Below, piece by piece: positions 17,833 to 31,440 of a DNA stretch of 64,000 bases; positions within the stretch are counted from its first letter, which is position 1; each line of letters begins with the position of its first letter. Under the pieces are notes generated by a model. It had not been told where the DNA came from. It did not search any database and saw nothing but the letters and a program-made list of their open reading frames with translations. The translations under genes were made by a program, and so were the position numbers. Source of the DNA: Sulfurospirillum deleyianum DSM 6946 (GTDB taxonomy: Bacteria; Campylobacterota; Campylobacteria; Campylobacterales; Sulfurospirillaceae); contig NC_013512.1 in the NCBI RefSeq assembly GCF_000024885.1, positions 1,364,001 to 1,428,000 on the forward strand, written 5' to 3'.

Positions 17833-18525
17833 CGCTATAAATGTCGCAAAATTTCCCCACTTAAAAATGGTCTCAATCGTTGTAAAACCAATATCTTTCA
17901 GCATGGCTTTATTCTCTTCTTCGGTGTAAGGAATCAAAACATTTTCTAGGGCTTCTCTTTTTTGCGCAATCTCAAAATCACTATACCCTTGTGTGCGCTT
18001 AAACGCATAATACAAATCAATCATCTCTTTATTAAGCACTTTATCGTCAAAGACAATTTTTTCACTAAAAAGAAACAATCCATCAGGGTTGAGTGCGTCA
18101 TAAATTTTACGTACAAAATCACCTCGTTGCAAAGGGCGAATAAATTGAAGCATATAATTAGCAATAATCACATCTTGATGGCTAAGAGCTACTTGCGTAA
18201 TATCTGCTTCTTGAAGCTCTATTTTTGCGCCATACGCATGGACTTTTTGCTGTGCAATGCGCAACATCGCCTCAGCATTATCAATCCCTAAGAGATGATA
18301 GCTTTTGTTCATTTTATGCAGAGCAAGAAGGGTATTTGCCGTGGAACAGCCAAGGTCTACGACGCGCGCATTCTCTTTTACATGTAAACAAATCATTTTA
18401 CATGTAAGCTCTAAAACTTCTTTGTAAAAAGGAATGGAACGCTCTAGCATATCATCAAAAACGATGGCGACATCCTCATCAAACTCAAACTGTTTACTAA
18501 TGGGTTTTGTAAAGACCTTATCCAT
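17821..18525 (-). CDS. cmoA: Carboxy-S-adenosyl-L-methionine synthase
   Basis: CmoA makes carboxy-SAM for cmo5U34 modification of tRNA wobble bases. The 234-residue SAM-fold protein has [15 protein letters not shown] and the family segments [23 protein letters not shown] and [26 protein letters not shown], close to E. coli CmoA. Two palindrome copies 20 bp apart (18377 and 18397) fall in the variable stretch before the SAM motif and encode LTCK and LHVK. It overlaps ribF by 8 bp. Confidence 0.93.
   Translation of the reverse strand: MDKVFTKPISKQFEFDEDVAIVFDDMLERSIPFYKEVLELTCKMICLHVKENARVVDLGCSTANTLLALHKMNKSYHLLGIDNAEAMLRIAQQKVHAYGAKIELQEADITQVALSHQDVIIANYMLQFIRPLQRGDFVRKIYDALNPDGLFLFSEKIVFDDKVLNKEMIDLYYAFKRTQGYSDFEIAQKREALENVLIPYTEEENKAMLKDIGFTTIETIFKWGNFATFIAKKG
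18377..18408. repeat. Two tandem copies of the iterated palindrome inside cmoA
   Basis: TTTACATGTAAA (18377-18388) and TTTACATGTAAG (18397-18408) with an 8-base gap, both read through by the cmoA frame. Confidence 0.85.
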
Positions 18526-19358
18526 GTGAGCTTATCTCCCAAAAGTCACCCAAATAGAATCGACAACTCTTTAAAAACTTTTGGGCACTTTTAATATCAC
18601 ACTCAATTTGCTTTTTCAAATCACTGAGTGCATTAAATTTTTGATTTTCACGTAAAAAAGCAACAAAGAAAAGTTCCACAGGTGTTGTTACCTCCAAAAT
18701 ATCTTCTCCAATAATATGCGTCTCAACAGAAAACATTCCATCCGTACTGTGTCTTGTCCCAATAAATGAAACCGAATCATATACGTTTTGTCCAATACGT
18801 GAACGTGTCGCATACACCCCTTCATGCGGAATCAAATAGTCTGAAATTTTCAAGTTTAAAGTCGGAACCAACTCTTTTTTTCCAATCCCCTGCCCACTTA
18901 CAATACTCCCTGTGATAGAGTACTCACGCCCTAAAAAACGATTTGCCTCTTCAATTCTTCCCTCAATTAAATAGGTTCGAATAAGACTCGAATGAATGGA
19001 AATTCCCTGATATGTAAACTCTTCAACAACTTCAACTTCGCCATCAAATAATTTTTGCAAATCATAAGCATTACACGCACGATGTTTTCCAAAGAAGAAG
19101 TCATACCCTACAACAATTTTCTTCAAGTTCACAAACTCTTTTTGAAGCAAGGCAATAAACTCAGCACCGCTTAAATGTTTTACCTTTAAAAAATGTAAAA
19201 ACATACACGGGCATCCCGCGTATTCGCTACGCTTAATACCTGGGGTTAAGTTGGCTTCATCTTTATCAATGACACATAAAGCGCCATGATGCCCTAGGCG
19301 CTTTATGAGCTGCCGATGTCCCACATGAATGCCATCAAAACTACCGATGGCAAGTGTA

Positions 19359-22765
<3,407 letters not shown>

Positions 22766-22776
<11 letters not shown>

Positions 22777-23398
22777 CTTTTTTTACGTCCTCATGCCCAT
22801 CTTCTAAAAGCATTGCTTCATTTTCAGATGTTTTTTCAGCGTTTTCATTGTTAAGTGTCTCTACTCCTTCGGTGGGAGATGGCACTTCCACTAAAGCATC
22901 ACTCGTCTGCTCTTTCGTTTCTAAAGAAGTATAAAGCTCCAATGCCCCTTTGGTGGCGGAAGAAACCTCGTTATAACTTCCATCTCGAATGTGTCGCCAA
23001 ATATCCCGCTTGACAAGACTAAGAACGTAACGTCTATCACCACCAACAACCCGCCCTAGTTCATGTCCTCCACACGCATTACACATAAAAAATGTTATTT
23101 TATTTTGTAAATTCTCCTCAGAACGACAATTTTCATCATCCACCATCAGCATCGCTTGACACTTAGGGCAATAACACCACAGCCCTATCACTTCGTCTTT
23201 TTTATACTTCCATCGCCATAACACTTTAAACAAAATCATTTCACGAAAATGATAATACTTAGGTCTCATTAAATAACGCACCACAAAAGGGGATGCAATT
23301 AAAATACAACAAATCGCCACCGCACCACTATGAACAACCCATAAAGGAATCTCATAAAGAGTACTGATACGGCTTAAAAGGTCAACAATTTTTTCCAA
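22766..23398 (-). CDS. Membrane-anchored zinc-ribbon protein of unknown function
   Basis: A 210-residue protein with one transmembrane segment (residues about 20-42, VHSGAVAICCILIASPFVV), then a four-cysteine zinc-ribbon-like region: CPKCQAML and CNACGGHE, about 33 residues apart. The C-terminal 60 residues are acidic and low-complexity. I do not recognise the family. It lies between folP and the TSUP permease on the same strand. Confidence 0.75.
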
Positions 23399-23407
23399 AG
23401 AAATATC

Positions 23408-24550
23408 CTAAACAATAGTCTGAAGCGCACGTGCAACGCTGAGTGCCTGCACATGTTCATACACATCATGCGCTCTAATAATACTTGCTCCATGCTCATA
23501 CGCTTTTACATGTAACGCCAATGTCCCCGCTAAACGCTTTTCTATAGGCGTAGCAATAATTTTATCAATCATAGATTTTCGACTCGCTCCCACCAAAAGA
23601 GGATAACCAAAACGTAAAAAATGCTCATGATGTTGAAGCAGTTGTACATTCTGCTCTAAAGTTTTACCAAAACCAATTCCCACATCCAAAATAATCTTCT
23701 CAATTCCAAAGCGTTTTGCTTTTTCAATGCGTTCTTCAAAAAACGCATCCACTTCAAGCACAACATTCTCGTACTTTGGGGATTCTTGCATGGATGATGG
23801 CTCACCTTTCATATGCATCAGCACCACACTTGCCTGATGCGTTGCCGCCATACGTGCCACATCATCATTGGCTAACGCAGTAATGTCATTGACGATTTGA
23901 AATCCCCTTGAAAGCGCATACTCTAAACATAAAGGGGAGTAACTATCAAGCGAAAATTTGGCTTTACATGTAAGATGATGTTGAGCGATCAAATCCACAA
24001 TGGGGGCAATGCGAGAGAGCTCTTCCTCTTCACTCACACCAACACTACCAGGACGGCTTGAAACACCACCCACATCAATGATGCTTGCACCCTCTTCTAT
24101 CATGCGTTCAATGTGCCTTAACGCAGCTTTCCCACTAAAACGACTGCCTTGAAAAAAACTATCTTCATTGGTATTTAAGATGCCCATAACTGAAAAATCA
24201 TGTTTACATGTAAAGCGTAATTCCTCCAACTCTTTAGCTAACGCTTTCAATCCAAAAGGCTGAACTCTCTCTTTGATACTCAGCTCTTTTAACTGTTTAT
24301 CATTCGCTATTAAAAGCGCATCCACCATAGGTACTTTACATGTAATCGTCTCTTTAGGAACGGCTAAATCAGCACCAATGGAAAGAGCGTCTTGTTTTAA
24401 AATATTGGCAGCAGGCGTTTTTAAATCTTTGATATAGATAAGATTGAGATGCGCTTTTTGCTTTAAAATCGCACACCCCTCAGGGGTAACATCCAATTTT
24501 TTTAAAAGTGCTTCAAGAGGTGTATGAGAGGAGAGTTTATAACAATTCAT
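23408..24550 (-). CDS. folP: Dihydropteroate synthase
   Basis: FolP condenses p-aminobenzoate with the pterin pyrophosphate in folate synthesis. The catalytic TIM barrel starts near residue 120 (MGILNTNEDSFFQG), with EGASIIDVGGVSSRPGS, FQIVNDITAL and GASIIRAHDV following. The 110-residue N-terminal extension is typical of Campylobacterota FolP and not of E. coli. Four copies of the iterated palindrome fall in this gene (cores 23518, 23966, 24206, 24338), the highest density in the window. It overlaps the holB-like gene by 4 bp. Confidence 0.94.
   Translation of the reverse strand: MNCYKLSSHTPLEALLKKLDVTPEGCAILKQKAHLNLIYIKDLKTPAANILKQDALSIGADLAVPKETITCKVPMVDALLIANDKQLKELSIKERVQPFGLKALAKELEELRFTCKHDFSVMGILNTNEDSFFQGSRFSGKAALRHIERMIEEGASIIDVGGVSSRPGSVGVSEEEELSRIAPIVDLIAQHHLTCKAKFSLDSYSPLCLEYALSRGFQIVNDITALANDDVARMAATHQASVVLMHMKGEPSSMQESPKYENVVLEVDAFFEERIEKAKRFGIEKIILDVGIGFGKTLEQNVQLLQHHEHFLRFGYPLLVGASRKSMIDKIIATPIEKRLAGTLALHVKAYEHGASIIRAHDVYEHVQALSVARALQTIV
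23515..24346. repeat. Cluster of four iterated-palindrome copies inside folP
   Basis: Copies at 23515-23526 (ending C), 23963-23974 (ending G), 24203-24214 (full) and 24335-24346 (ending T). They are read as ALHVKAY, LTCKAKF, FTCKHDF and ITCKVP in FolP. Confidence 0.85.
24203..24214. repeat. Iterated palindrome TTTACATGTAAA, full copy in folP
   Basis: The one full 12-base copy among the four in folP, read as Phe-Thr-Cys-Lys. Confidence 0.85.
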
Positions 24551-25203
24551 CGATGTTTCCTAAGCATAATCGTCAATAAAAGTGTACTTAAAATCGTTTG
24601 AGCTTTGGAGTTTAGCTCAACCAAATGCACCAATTTTTGAAAACCTTCTAATTCATTTTCACTAAAACGCAGGTGATGTTCATGCAGAGCTTCATAAATA
24701 ATCGCCTGAACAAGCTCTTTAAGTACCCCTTTTTCACAACCTTGATGCTTTTGAACAAAAGGATAAATATCGCCTAAATCGAGTCGTTTCAAGTCAAGTC
24801 CTGAATGCATCACCTCACACTCAGCCACTAACTCTTTTTGAACCAAACGAGAGCGTATCGTAGGAAGCAGTGCTGTTTTAGAAGGCGCAACCACAATAAA
24901 AATAATATGACGTGGAGGTTCTTCCAAAATTTTCAAAAGGGCATTTTGCGCTTCAATGCGGTAACTTTTTGCCACTAAAATCAAGTATTTATGCGTAGCT
25001 TCGGCGATATACGCCTCTTTAATAACCTCTTTGGCATCTTCAAGTAAAAATTCATCTTTGAGAAAAAAAAGGTGACGTGCTTTGGTGTACACCTCTTCAA
25101 GATGCGCTTTGGCTTTTTCCACATTTTTCGAAATTAAAATATGGCTAAAAACCTCTTCTTCACTCGTTTTCAAAGGTAACCTCAGCAAAAAGTACCGCAT
25201 CAA
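24547..25203 (-). CDS. holB: DNA polymerase III delta' subunit-like protein
   Basis: A 218-residue clamp-loader-type protein with the sensor-like segments QNALLKILEEPPRHIIFIVVAPSKTALLPTIRSR. It is much shorter than E. coli HolB (334) and lacks an evident Walker A motif, which matches campylobacterial delta' subunits. It overlaps hobA by 44 bp and folP by 4 bp. The hobA-holB-folP order supports the call. Confidence 0.85.
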   Translation of the reverse strand: MMRYFLLRLPLKTSEEEVFSHILISKNVEKAKAHLEEVYTKARHLFFLKDEFLLEDAKEVIKEAYIAEATHKYLILVAKSYRIEAQNALLKILEEPPRHIIFIVVAPSKTALLPTIRSRLVQKELVAECEVMHSGLDLKRLDLGDIYPFVQKHQGCEKGVLKELVQAIIYEALHEHHLRFSENELEGFQKLVHLVELNSKAQTILSTLLLTIMLRKHR

Positions 25204-25714
25204 TACTTTTATCTAAGAGTCTAAAAAGCTGAATTAATTTTATATCCAAACTATCATCATCACTTAAAAGATAAAAACTGTTTTGAATATGCTCATCCAT
25301 AATCCACATAAAACTATCATCTTTACGTTTAGCGATTTGCATTTTAATATCGCTGTTTTTACCCACGTAAAAAAAAGTATAGCCACTGGGAAAAGCTTGA
25401 GAGAGCATATTTTCTAAAAGTTCAATATCATCTTTTGTTTTGACTTGATACAAATTGGGATAGAGCGTTTGCAAGGAGATAAAAGGCAATATCGGTCTAT
25501 TTTTATGATGGTTATTAATGGCTCTGAGCATATAGTGACAAAACCATGCTCTATCCTCATCGGTAATGACAATAAAGGTATGCCCATCTAAAAGGTTTTT
25601 AAGCATGGAAGCACAAAGCGGTACCCATTCGAACCGCTTCTCTTCCATCCAACTCATCGTAGAGCCATCTTTTCGTATCTGCTCTAGCGTCCAGGTTAGA
25701 AATTTTTGCATCAA
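25160..25714 (-). CDS. hobA: DnaA initiator-associating factor HobA
   Basis: HobA tetramers bind DnaA domain I and promote orisome assembly; it is the epsilonproteobacterial counterpart of DiaA. The 184-residue protein resembles H. pylori HobA in length and in segments such as RAWFCHYMLRAINNHHKNRPILPFISLQTLYPN, given here in parts only by comparison, and the C-terminal KLIQLFRLLDKSIDAVLFAEVTF. It sits directly after lysC with no gap, as in Campylobacter and Helicobacter, which is the best support. Confidence 0.88.
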   Translation of the reverse strand: MMQKFLTWTLEQIRKDGSTMSWMEEKRFEWVPLCASMLKNLLDGHTFIVITDEDRAWFCHYMLRAINNHHKNRPILPFISLQTLYPNLYQVKTKDDIELLENMLSQAFPSGYTFFYVGKNSDIKMQIAKRKDDSFMWIMDEHIQNSFYLLSDDDSLDIKLIQLFRLLDKSIDAVLFAEVTFENE

Positions 25715-26917
25715 CTATTTATCCAACTGATACGCACTGTGCAGAGCACGAACGGCTAATTCACCATATTTGGCTTGAATGACCATCGAAATTTTAATTT
25801 CACTGGTACTAATCATCTCAATGTTAATGCCCTCTTTTGCCATCGTATCAAAAGCTTTACACGCCACGCCACTGTGTGATTTCATACCCACACCCACAAT
25901 CGAAACTTTCACAATTTCGCTATCGTACTCCACGCCCTCACTCGCCTTGAGCTCATTCATCGCTTTTTTCGTCATTTCAAGTTCATTTTGAGGAACGGTA
26001 AAGCCTAGATTGGTGGTACCATCGTGTCCTACATTTTGAATAATCATATCAACATTAACGTTACTGTCTGCTAGTTTTTTGAAAATCTCAGCGGCGATAC
26101 CGGGTTTGTCTGTTACGCCACGAAGAGTCACTCTAGCTTGATTTTTATCGAGTGCAATACCGCTAACTAATGGTTGTTCCATAATATTATCTTCCTTTGT
26201 AATAAGTGTTCCCTCATTGGTGTTAAAGCTACTACGTGTCACTAAATTGACATTAAGTTTTTTTGCCATTTCAACCGAACGGCTTTGAAGTACTTTCGCT
26301 CCAAGACTTGCAAGTTCAAGCATTTCATCGTAACTGATTTTATCTAGCTTTTTTGCTTTAGGTTCAATACGTGGGTCTGTGGTATACACACCATCCACAT
26401 CGGTATAAATCTCACACAAATCTGCTTCCAACGCTCCTGCAATCGCCACAGCAGAGAGATCACTTCCTCCTCGTCCAAGGGTTGATACTTCACCATTATG
26501 TGTCACCCCTTGAAATCCCGCAACCACAATAATCTTTCCCTCAGCTAACGCCTCTTTCATCGCACGAGTGTCAATATGCTCAATACGAGCCTTCGTATGA
26601 ACATCATCGGTGACAATTCCTGCTTTTCGACCACTCATCGAAACAGCGTTGTATCCCTTTGCTTCTAAAGCAATCGCTAAAAGCGCACTGGTAACACGTT
26701 CCCCTGAACTGAGTAACATATCTACTTCACGAGCATTAGGCGTGGCACTAAAATGTGCAGCAAAATCTAACAGTTTATTGGTCTCTCCACTCATCGCAGA
26801 AACCACGACAACAAGGTCATGCCCTTTTACCTTACTCTCAATGACTCTATTAGCAACAGCCTCGATACGCTCGACATTGCCAACACTTGTACCACCGTAC
26901 TTTTGAACGATCAACAT
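25715..26917 (-). CDS. lysC: Aspartate kinase
   Basis: First enzyme of the lysine, threonine, methionine and diaminopimelate pathway. It has VQKYGGTSVGNVERI at the N-terminus, the GRGGSDLSAVAIA loop, and two ACT domains from about residue 265 that usually mediate feedback inhibition. 400 residues, the monofunctional type. It starts 1 bp after rppH and is followed at once by hobA, so growth-related functions are combined in one transcript. Confidence 0.97.
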   Translation of the reverse strand: MLIVQKYGGTSVGNVERIEAVANRVIESKVKGHDLVVVVSAMSGETNKLLDFAAHFSATPNAREVDMLLSSGERVTSALLAIALEAKGYNAVSMSGRKAGIVTDDVHTKARIEHIDTRAMKEALAEGKIIVVAGFQGVTHNGEVSTLGRGGSDLSAVAIAGALEADLCEIYTDVDGVYTTDPRIEPKAKKLDKISYDEMLELASLGAKVLQSRSVEMAKKLNVNLVTRSSFNTNEGTLITKEDNIMEQPLVSGIALDKNQARVTLRGVTDKPGIAAEIFKKLADSNVNVDMIIQNVGHDGTTNLGFTVPQNELEMTKKAMNELKASEGVEYDSEIVKVSIVGVGMKSHSGVACKAFDTMAKEGINIEMISTSEIKISMVIQAKYGELAVRALHSAYQLDK

Positions 26918-26918
26918 C

Positions 26919-27389
26919 TTAAAGATACCCTTCTTTTTTAAAATAGTCTAACACTTGTTTATAGACAGGTCGTTTGAAAAAGGTAATATGATCAAATACC
27001 TCATCCACATTCACAAATTTAAAGTCACAGAACTCTGGCTCTTTGGTGACAAGATTGATTTTATCATCTTGCTTGAGTCTTACTAAAAAATATTTTTGGC
27101 TTTGACCATCAAAAGGGTACATCTTCTGAGCAATTTTTTGAGGGAAATCGTATTGCAGCCATTCAGGGAACTCTGCAATAATTTCAACATCACCCGTTCC
27201 AATCTCTTCTTCTAGTTCACGAAAAAGTGCCTCTTCAGGGGTTTCACCCTCATCAATTCCCCCTTGTGGAAATTGCCATGCACCTTCAATATCACTACGA
27301 CTCCCAATAAAAACCTCACAGTGAAAAGGATACTTAGAAGAGACCACCACCGCAGCAACATTAGGTCTGTATCGTTTTGGTGATTCCAT
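26919..27389 (-). CDS. rppH: RNA pyrophosphohydrolase (Nudix)
   Basis: RppH removes pyrophosphate from mRNA 5' ends and so starts decay; the family also includes diadenosine polyphosphate hydrolases. The Nudix box GGIDEGETPEEALFRELEEEIG-type segment spans residues about 41-62 with all catalytic glutamates. 156 residues, start YRPNVAAVVVSSKYPF typical of the group. Adjacent to lysC as in Campylobacter. Confidence 0.94.
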   Translation of the reverse strand: MESPKRYRPNVAAVVVSSKYPFHCEVFIGSRSDIEGAWQFPQGGIDEGETPEEALFRELEEEIGTGDVEIIAEFPEWLQYDFPQKIAQKMYPFDGQSQKYFLVRLKQDDKINLVTKEPEFCDFKFVNVDEVFDHITFFKRPVYKQVLDYFKKEGYL

Positions 27390-27465
27390 AATTGCCTATT
27401 ACCTCTATATTTTTGTTACAATGGTAACGAAAAAGTCATTAAACTTGCTTGATATAAGGATTTTC

Positions 27466-28521
27466 GTGTTAGCCTATATGCATATCCCCTTTTGCGACAG
27501 TAAATGCCCTTACTGCGCTTTTAACTCTTATACCAACCAAAGCAAACTCAAACAAACCTACATGCAACGCTTGATTGAACAGCTACGCTTTGAGTTAGAA
27601 AAATTTAACGTACAAAAAGGTGAAATCAACTCCCTATTTATTGGGGGAGGAACACCTTCAACCATTCCTGCTTCGTGGTATGCTCCTTTATTTGAGATGC
27701 TTTCTCCTTATCTTAGCAAAGAAGCAGAACTGACCTCCGAAGCCAATCCTCACTCAGCGACCCAAGCATGGATAGCAGGGATGAAAGAGCTAGGCATCAA
27801 CCGCTTAAGCTTTGGTGTACAAAGTTTCAACACAGAAAAACTCCAATTTTTAGGGCGAAACCATAGCCCAAAGATGGCAGAAGAAGCCATTATCAATGCA
27901 CACCATTTAGGTATCCAAAATATCTCTTTAGATTTGATGTATGGCACAGCACTTGATACCCCGCACCTCTTACGTGAAGATTTGAAATACGCACGCATGC
28001 TTCCTATTAATCATCTCAGTGCTTACGCCCTCACGCTTGAAGAAGAGACTCCTTTTTATACCCAAAAAAATGTTATCAATAGCGAGGAAGCCCTTGCAAG
28101 AACTTTTGTACAGGAGATTATTGATGCGGGATTTCCCCAATACGAAATTTCAAACTTTGGCAGCTATGAGAGTTACCATAATAAAGGCTATTGGGAACAT
28201 CAAGATTATTTAGGATTAGGGGCTGGAGCGGTTGGATTTTTACACCATCAACGTTTTTATCCTGCTAAAAAAGTAGAAGATTACCTCCAAAATCCATGCT
28301 ATCAAGCGATAGAAGAACTCAGCATAGAAGAGTTACATGTAGAAAAAATTTTTTTAGGATTACGTAGCTGTGTGGGCATTGATAGAACCATTCTCAATGC
28401 TAAAGAAGAAGAAAACGTAGCCCTTTTACTTCAAGAGAATAAACTTACATGTAAAAACAATCGTCTTTATAACAAGGACTATTTTTTAAGTGATGAGTTG
28501 GCGTTATTTATCACCCGCTAA
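27466..28521 (+). CDS. hemW: HemW-type radical SAM protein (oxygen-independent coproporphyrinogen oxidase-like)
   Basis: Radical SAM protein with the cluster motif CDSKCPYC immediately after the N-terminus, then FIGGGTPSTI and NRLSFGVQSFN. HemW is a heme chaperone rather than a true coproporphyrinogen oxidase; the short N-terminus is that of HemW. I chose the GTG at 27466 preceded by AAGGA at 5 nt; an ATG at 27421 would add 15 residues with no resemblance to the family. 351 residues. Its 3' end overlaps the convergent antiporter gene by 18 bp. Confidence 0.9.
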   Translation: MLAYMHIPFCDSKCPYCAFNSYTNQSKLKQTYMQRLIEQLRFELEKFNVQKGEINSLFIGGGTPSTIPASWYAPLFEMLSPYLSKEAELTSEANPHSATQAWIAGMKELGINRLSFGVQSFNTEKLQFLGRNHSPKMAEEAIINAHHLGIQNISLDLMYGTALDTPHLLREDLKYARMLPINHLSAYALTLEEETPFYTQKNVINSEEALARTFVQEIIDAGFPQYEISNFGSYESYHNKGYWEHQDYLGLGAGAVGFLHHQRFYPAKKVEDYLQNPCYQAIEELSIEELHVEKIFLGLRSCVGIDRTILNAKEEENVALLLQENKLTCKNNRLYNKDYFLSDELALFITR

Positions 28522-30126
28522 CGCCTCATCCTCTTCCATCGCAACCTTTAAAAGGGCTTTTGCTGCTTCTCGCCCTTCGTTGACAATGTGCTTTACATGT
28601 AAAGATTTCAGAAGCTTCTTCTCATCATAATCACTCGCTTTGGCAACAATTTTAATGGGTGCATTAAACGACTTTAAAATTTCACACAATAAAATCAACT
28701 TTTTTTCATTATTAATCGCAACAATCACCGCTTTAGCATTTTCAACAAAAGCATTTTTCAAGATGCTTTTTTCCGCCGCATTGCCAAAATAGACAGGCTC
28801 ACCCCTACTTTGACCCAATTTAACCAGATTAATGTCATGCTCTAAGACCACATAATTCACATTCATCTTTTTCAAACGATAGACAATTTCCTGACCTAAC
28901 TTTCCATACCCACACACGATAATATGATCTTTAATGCCTGATGAATGAATCATAAAATCTCCATTGCTAGGCTCTTTGGTAATGGCATCGACAATTTTTT
29001 TCATATTTTTTAAGATAAAAGGTGTCATGACCATCGATAAAACAACCGTCACAATCAAAATCTGAGTCACGGTGTTACTGAGCAAATGACTCGAACTAGC
29101 GAGTGCTAAAATGGCTAAAGAAAACTCTCCTCCTTGACACAAAGCAAGTCCTGTTTTAAGCGCAACCCTACCACCCACAGAGAAAAATAAAATGGCAAAA
29201 ACAACGGCAATTTTCAAAGCTAACATCAACACCAACGAGAGCAAAATCATCTCATAATTTTCAACCATCAGATTAAAATCAATTTGCATCCCCACGGTAA
29301 TAAAAAAAAGTCCTAACAATAAATCACGAAAAGGAACAAGGTCAGCCTCAATTTGATGTTTGTACTGACTCTCAGACATCATCATGCCCGCTAAAAAAGC
29401 ACCCAGTGAATACGAAAATCCTAACATATGTGCCAAAAACGATGCCCCCACCACAAATAAAAGCACCCCCGCAATAAAAATTTCCTGTGTATCTGCCCAA
29501 ACTACCAGCGATAAAAAACGATTGAGAACATATTTACCGATAAGATACATCAATCCTAAAATGATGACTACACTGTAAAATGTCTGCAATAAAAGCGCAG
29601 AAAGAGTGCTTTGTTCGTTGGAAAAGATATGAATCATCAACAAAATCGGAATCACTGCAATATCTTGAAACAACAAAATACCTAAGGCTTTTCGACCATA
29701 AACGGTATGAATCATTCCCTTATCGTTAAAAATTTTCAAGACAATCGCAGTAGAAGAAAGGGCTAAAGCATAACCAATCATAATGGCACTTTTTTTCTCC
29801 ATGCCAAATAAAAACTCAGCACTTAACGCAATCACACCGCCCACAAGTCCTACTTGCAAAAGACCATAAAAAAAGACATCTTTTTTCATTGCCATCAAAT
29901 GCTTAATGGAAAACTCAAGCCCAATCGTGAACATCAAAAAGACAATACCAAACTCGGCAATATGCGTTAAAGAGTCGTTATTACGCCCCAATTCAAAAAG
30001 ATACGCAATAGCAAAACCTGTAAAAATATACCCGATAATCGTAGGAATATTAAACCGTTTTAAAATAATGTTCAAAAATGTTGCTATTGCCGTAGCACTG
30101 AGAATGATCGTGAGTAAATTATCCAA
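28504..30126 (-). CDS. Kef-type (CPA2) cation:proton antiporter with RCK domain
   Basis: Residues 1-380 form about twelve membrane helices of the Na/H exchanger fold, with IGYIFTGFAIAYLFELG and LLFQDIAVIPILLMIHI. Residues from about 395 form an RCK/TrkA-N nucleotide-binding domain beginning HIIVCGYGKLGQEIVYRL. Relatives exchange K+ (or Na+) for H+ under redox or pH control. It is the third gene after cbpA and hspR, an order also found in Campylobacter. A palindrome copy (28592) encodes SLHVKHIV near the C-terminus. Confidence 0.9.
   Translation of the reverse strand: MDNLLTIILSATAIATFLNIILKRFNIPTIIGYIFTGFAIAYLFELGRNNDSLTHIAEFGIVFLMFTIGLEFSIKHLMAMKKDVFFYGLLQVGLVGGVIALSAEFLFGMEKKSAIMIGYALALSSTAIVLKIFNDKGMIHTVYGRKALGILLFQDIAVIPILLMIHIFSNEQSTLSALLLQTFYSVVIILGLMYLIGKYVLNRFLSLVVWADTQEIFIAGVLLFVVGASFLAHMLGFSYSLGAFLAGMMMSESQYKHQIEADLVPFRDLLLGLFFITVGMQIDFNLMVENYEMILLSLVLMLALKIAVVFAILFFSVGGRVALKTGLALCQGGEFSLAILALASSSHLLSNTVTQILIVTVVLSMVMTPFILKNMKKIVDAITKEPSNGDFMIHSSGIKDHIIVCGYGKLGQEIVYRLKKMNVNYVVLEHDINLVKLGQSRGEPVYFGNAAEKSILKNAFVENAKAVIVAINNEKKLILLCEILKSFNAPIKIVAKASDYDEKKLLKSLHVKHIVNEGREAAKALLKVAMEEDEALAGDK
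28592..28603. repeat. Iterated palindrome TTTACATGTAAA, full copy in the antiporter gene
   Basis: Full copy read as Leu-His-Val-Lys in the RCK domain. A copy with one outer mismatch lies in hemW 148 bp away (28444). Confidence 0.85.
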
Positions 30127-30128
30127 AA

Positions 30129-30503
30129 TTACTCACCAAATAAAATAATTTCATAGCTGTTTTTGTGTTTCACCAAAGGATTTTTAGTTTGCGTGTTCTT
30201 TTTAGAAAGACCACTCACTTCTGTACGCAATGATTCGATAAGGACTTCATATTCATCGATTCGCTCTTTAAGTTGCATAATAATATCCACACCCGCCAAA
30301 TTAACCCCCAAATCCCGTGTCAAGCGTTGAATCATCTTGATTCTATCAATATCGCGTTGAGAATAAAGTCTCATTTTACCATCCGTACGGGAGGGAATCA
30401 CCAACCCCTCACGTTCATATTGACGCAGAGTCTGCGGGTGAATGGTTAACACTTTGGCAACAACGCTGATAAGATACACAGGTTCTTCATAACCATGATG
30501 CAT
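30129..30503 (-). CDS. hspR: Heat-shock regulator HspR (MerR family)
   Basis: HspR represses chaperone operons through HAIR operators. The MerR helix-turn-helix (residues about 8-75: LISVVAKVLTIHPQTLRQYEREGL, MRLYSQRDIDRIKMIQ) is followed by a coiled coil (MQLKERIDEYEVLIESLRTEV). 124 residues. It follows cbpA by 13 bp, the layout in which HspR is known to autoregulate in Campylobacter and Helicobacter. HAIR-like sites occur upstream of cbpA, clpB and hrcA in this window. Confidence 0.93.
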   Translation of the reverse strand: MHHGYEEPVYLISVVAKVLTIHPQTLRQYEREGLVIPSRTDGKMRLYSQRDIDRIKMIQRLTRDLGVNLAGVDIIMQLKERIDEYEVLIESLRTEVSGLSKKNTQTKNPLVKHKNSYEIILFGE

Positions 30504-30516
30504 ACAAGACTCCTTC

Positions 30517-31416
30517 TTAGTTTGGTAGTTTAGTTTCCATCATCCCTTTAAGCTCACTATCCAAAGTGACTAAAGGAGGTAGAATGATATTTGCCACAAG
30601 ATACAAATCACCTTTTTGTTGCGTTTTTCGATTGAGTGCACCATACTCTTTAACCCTAAATTTTTGTCCGTTTTTAGTCTCTTCTTTCACTTTTAGGGTA
30701 ATCTCTTTGTAAAGAGTATCCACCGTAATCTTTCCACCAAAAAGTGCCGTCTTTAGAGGAATATCAATCGTTTTAACCAAATCATCCCCTTCTCTGGTGT
30801 ATTCAGGGCTTGAAGCCACTTCAACATTTAAAATCAAGTCACCTTTTTGCCCTTGAAAAACCTTGCCCTTCTCTTTTACACGCATCTTTTCACCACTTTT
30901 AATGCCTGCTGGAATCTTCACATCAAAGTTTTCATTATTGTATGAAAGAGAGTGTTTCCCTCCTAAAATTGAGACATTGAAAGGAATGATAATTTTGGCA
31001 CTGACATCTAAATCAGGCTGTGAGAAACCTCCAAAGCCTCCGCCACCAAAACCAGCACCGCTAAAGCCACCAAATCCTCCTCTAGCACCACTAAAACCTC
31101 CAAAACCGCCTCCTCCTCCAAAGATAGAGCGTAAAATATCATCCAAATTAGCGCCACCTTGAGAATGAGCAAAATCATGGAAATTTTGTCCTCCAAACAT
31201 ACTATCGCCATACTGATCATATTGACGGCGTTTTTCTTCATCACTTAAAATTTCATACGCCGCATTAATCTCTTTAAACTTCTCCTCCGCACCCGCATCT
31301 TTATTGATATCGGGATGATACTTGCGTGCTAAACGGCGATACGCCTTTTTTATCTCTTCCGCACTCGCATCTTGCGATACGTCCAATGTGTCATATAAAC
31401 TCTTACTCATTGTCAT
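30517..31416 (-). CDS. cbpA: CbpA-type DnaJ co-chaperone
   Basis: J-domain at residues 5-70 with the HPD motif ([11 protein letters not shown]), a glycine/phenylalanine-rich linker (residues about 100-145), and two DnaJ C-terminal substrate-binding domains. No CxxCxGxG zinc region, so it is CbpA-like rather than DnaJ. There are two possible starts six bases apart (ATG at 31416 or 31410); I kept the first because GAGG stands 4 nt before it. First gene of the cbpA-hspR-antiporter unit. Confidence 0.93.
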   Translation of the reverse strand: MTMSKSLYDTLDVSQDASAEEIKKAYRRLARKYHPDINKDAGAEEKFKEINAAYEILSDEEKRRQYDQYGDSMFGGQNFHDFAHSQGGANLDDILRSIFGGGGGFGGFSGARGGFGGFSGAGFGGGGFGGFSQPDLDVSAKIIIPFNVSILGGKHSLSYNNENFDVKIPAGIKSGEKMRVKEKGKVFQGQKGDLILNVEVASSPEYTREGDDLVKTIDIPLKTALFGGKITVDTLYKEITLKVKEETKNGQKFRVKEYGALNRKTQQKGDLYLVANIILPPLVTLDSELKGMMETKLPN

Positions 31417-31440
31417 AAACCTCGTATAATATTTATAGCA

